This document shows positions 63,521 to 64,000 of a DNA stretch of 64,000 bases, piece by piece; the first letter of the stretch is position 1, and every line of letters begins with the position of its first letter. This DNA comes from Viridibacterium silvisoli. GTDB lineage: Bacteria; Pseudomonadota; Gammaproteobacteria; Burkholderiales; Rhodocyclaceae. The translations under genes were made by a program, and so were the position numbers. The stretch spans positions 1,116,001 through 1,180,000 of the forward strand of contig NZ_JAYXHS010000001.1 in the NCBI RefSeq assembly GCF_036017035.1, written 5' to 3'. The notes beneath the pieces are model-generated. The model did not search any database, had not been told where the DNA came from, and saw nothing but the letters and a program-made list of their open reading frames with translations.

Positions 63521-63560
63521 AGAAAAGCAAAAACCCAGTCGGCAGGTCTGCGCGACTGGG
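63521..63560 (-). terminator. riboswitch-linked intrinsic terminator in the metX leader
   Basis: On the minus strand CCCAGTCG and CGACTGGG (plus-strand positions 63553-63560 and 63534-63541) form a perfect 8-bp stem, followed by TTTTTGCTTTT. It ends about 19 bases before the metX ATG and 17 bases after the SAM-II-like aptamer, as expected for the expression platform of a transcription-terminating riboswitch. Confidence 0.85.
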
Positions 63561-63576
63561 CTGGCGGATACGCTCC

Positions 63577-63630
63577 CACTCGCTTTAGCCATATTTATAA
63601 AGCGCCCGCAAGCTGAGTCAAATTGGCGCA
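63577..63630 (-). ncRNA. SAM-II-like riboswitch upstream of metX
   Basis: Read on the minus strand, the leader begins GCGCC, then AATTTGAC, GCTTGC, GGGCGC, TATAAAT and GGCTAAAGC, ending GAGTGGG. These match, in order, the fixed parts of the SAM-II (metA) aptamer: P1 GCGC/GCGC, loop UUU-AC and UUGC, AUAAAU and GCUAAA. The loop ACTC can pair with the downstream GAGT, the pseudoknot P2; in the reference RNA this pairing has different bases, so it is a covarying support. Ligand SAM would shut off metX-metW by favouring the terminator that follows. Confidence 0.82.
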
Positions 63631-63636
63631 GTTGGG

Positions 63637-63665
63637 AAACTAACGCCTGAGCTGCCTGTTGTCAA
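63637..63665 (-). promoter_or_regulatory. sigma70-type promoter of metX-metW
   Basis: On the minus strand TTGACA (63660-63665) and TAGTTT (63637-63642) are 17 bp apart. The predicted start near 63630 falls at the first base of the SAM-II-like aptamer, which supports both calls. Confidence 0.65.
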
Positions 63666-63705
63666 ACCAGTGCAGGGCGCCCGCAGATGCAGGAAGGAAA
63701 AAGGA

Positions 63706-63809
63706 CGCCGCCAGAAAGACGTGGATGAGAGAGAAACCGGGGCGTGGTCGACAGCAAACCGATTGCGCCTGCAGGGGTGTGAAAGCCTGTCGTGGCGGCG
63801 GACTTTTTT
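63706..63809 (+). other. candidate structured RNA with two nested stems and a T run
   Basis: CGCCGCC (63706-63712) can pair with GGCGGCG (63794-63800), and CGACAG (63749-63754) with CTGTCG (63787-63792), one inside the other. Six T residues follow at 63804-63809. No open frame here looks like a protein. It could be a small RNA, a leader of a gene beyond the window, or chance; a similar fold with a T run is possible on the other strand. Confidence 0.3.
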
Positions 63810-64000
63810 ATTTCTCCGGATGCCTTGATTGACTGCCCTTTTGCACACATAAATTAACAATCTCTCTGCGCTATAAAGAGAACCTCTTACGAAATATCAC
63901 CTGACGTAACGACCACCGAGACTGCGCCAGATGTCCGGGCAGCGTGGTGCTACAGCAGGGCTTGCTCTTCCCAGACGGGGGTTCCGATGGCTGCTGTCGT
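63810..64000. other. intergenic sequence, no gene recognised
   Basis: No protein-like frame is seen up to the window edge. The part 63826-63900 is AT-rich and may hold promoters (TTGACT at 63829-63834 on the plus strand). Confidence 0.5.

Noticed and set aside
63503..63592. Upstream start that adds 30 residues to MetX
   Set aside because: It would run through the terminator hairpin and next to the aptamer, and the added residues are not family-like.

Overview
The window is chromosomal DNA from a GC-rich proteobacterium, most likely a betaproteobacterium. The signs are the metX-metW pair, a cysTWA-cysB operon, a Lys/Ala-tailed HU protein, an rng gene and high G+C in third codon positions. Two pectin-degrading enzymes suggest life on plant material, perhaps a Rhodocyclales or Burkholderiales member, but I cannot name the genus. 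Gene density is ordinary. I see no CRISPR array, insertion sequence, integrase or prophage, and one tRNA. One run of 45 N bases interrupts a gene at 51014-51058.

Layout. 1-1.4 kb: the 3' end of a CzcA-type RND metal pump and a His-rich periplasmic partner. 1.5-8.9 kb: exo-polygalacturonase, methyltransferase, HU protein, glutathione transferase, MntH and an acyltransferase. 9.2-11.8 kb: an HI0933-type flavoprotein with a membrane partner. 11.9-20.1 kb: a minus-strand glycoconjugate region with two GtrA proteins, a GtrB-like glycosyltransferase, a mutase-like flavoprotein and a PMT-type glycosyltransferase; a pectate lyase and a periplasmic solute-binding-like protein lie inside it. 20.2-27.6 kb: topB, smg, dprA and a LysM gene, divergent from def-fmt. 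27.7-36.8 kb: mostly housekeeping genes (ruvA, rng, AlaX-like editing protein, HAD phosphatase, chemoreceptor). 37-42.5 kb: two lipoproteins, glpK, a cytochrome c, tRNA-Arg(CCG) and glutamate dehydrogenase.

42.5-49.7 kb is a phosphonate locus: phnDCE, an iron-containing alcohol dehydrogenase, phnX, a PAN-domain phosphatase and a divergent LysR regulator. A 41-bp element occurs twice, at exactly the same distance upstream of phnD and of the phosphatase gene, which points to one small regulon. 49.7-52.3 kb carries arginase and an ornithine cyclodeaminase-family gene divergent from an Lrp-type regulator, with three inverted repeats between them. 52.4-54.2 kb is a small cluster with an AraC-type regulator and a glyoxalase-fold protein.

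54.3-58.1 kb is the sulfate uptake operon cysT-cysW-cysA-cysB. A stand-alone protein resembling the C-terminal domain of RNA polymerase alpha lies beside it. 58.8-61.7 kb has a solute-binding-like protein and a B12/radical SAM enzyme. The window ends with metX-metW, preceded by a promoter, a SAM-II-like riboswitch and an intrinsic terminator: sulfate assimilation and methionine synthesis are thus near neighbours under separate control.
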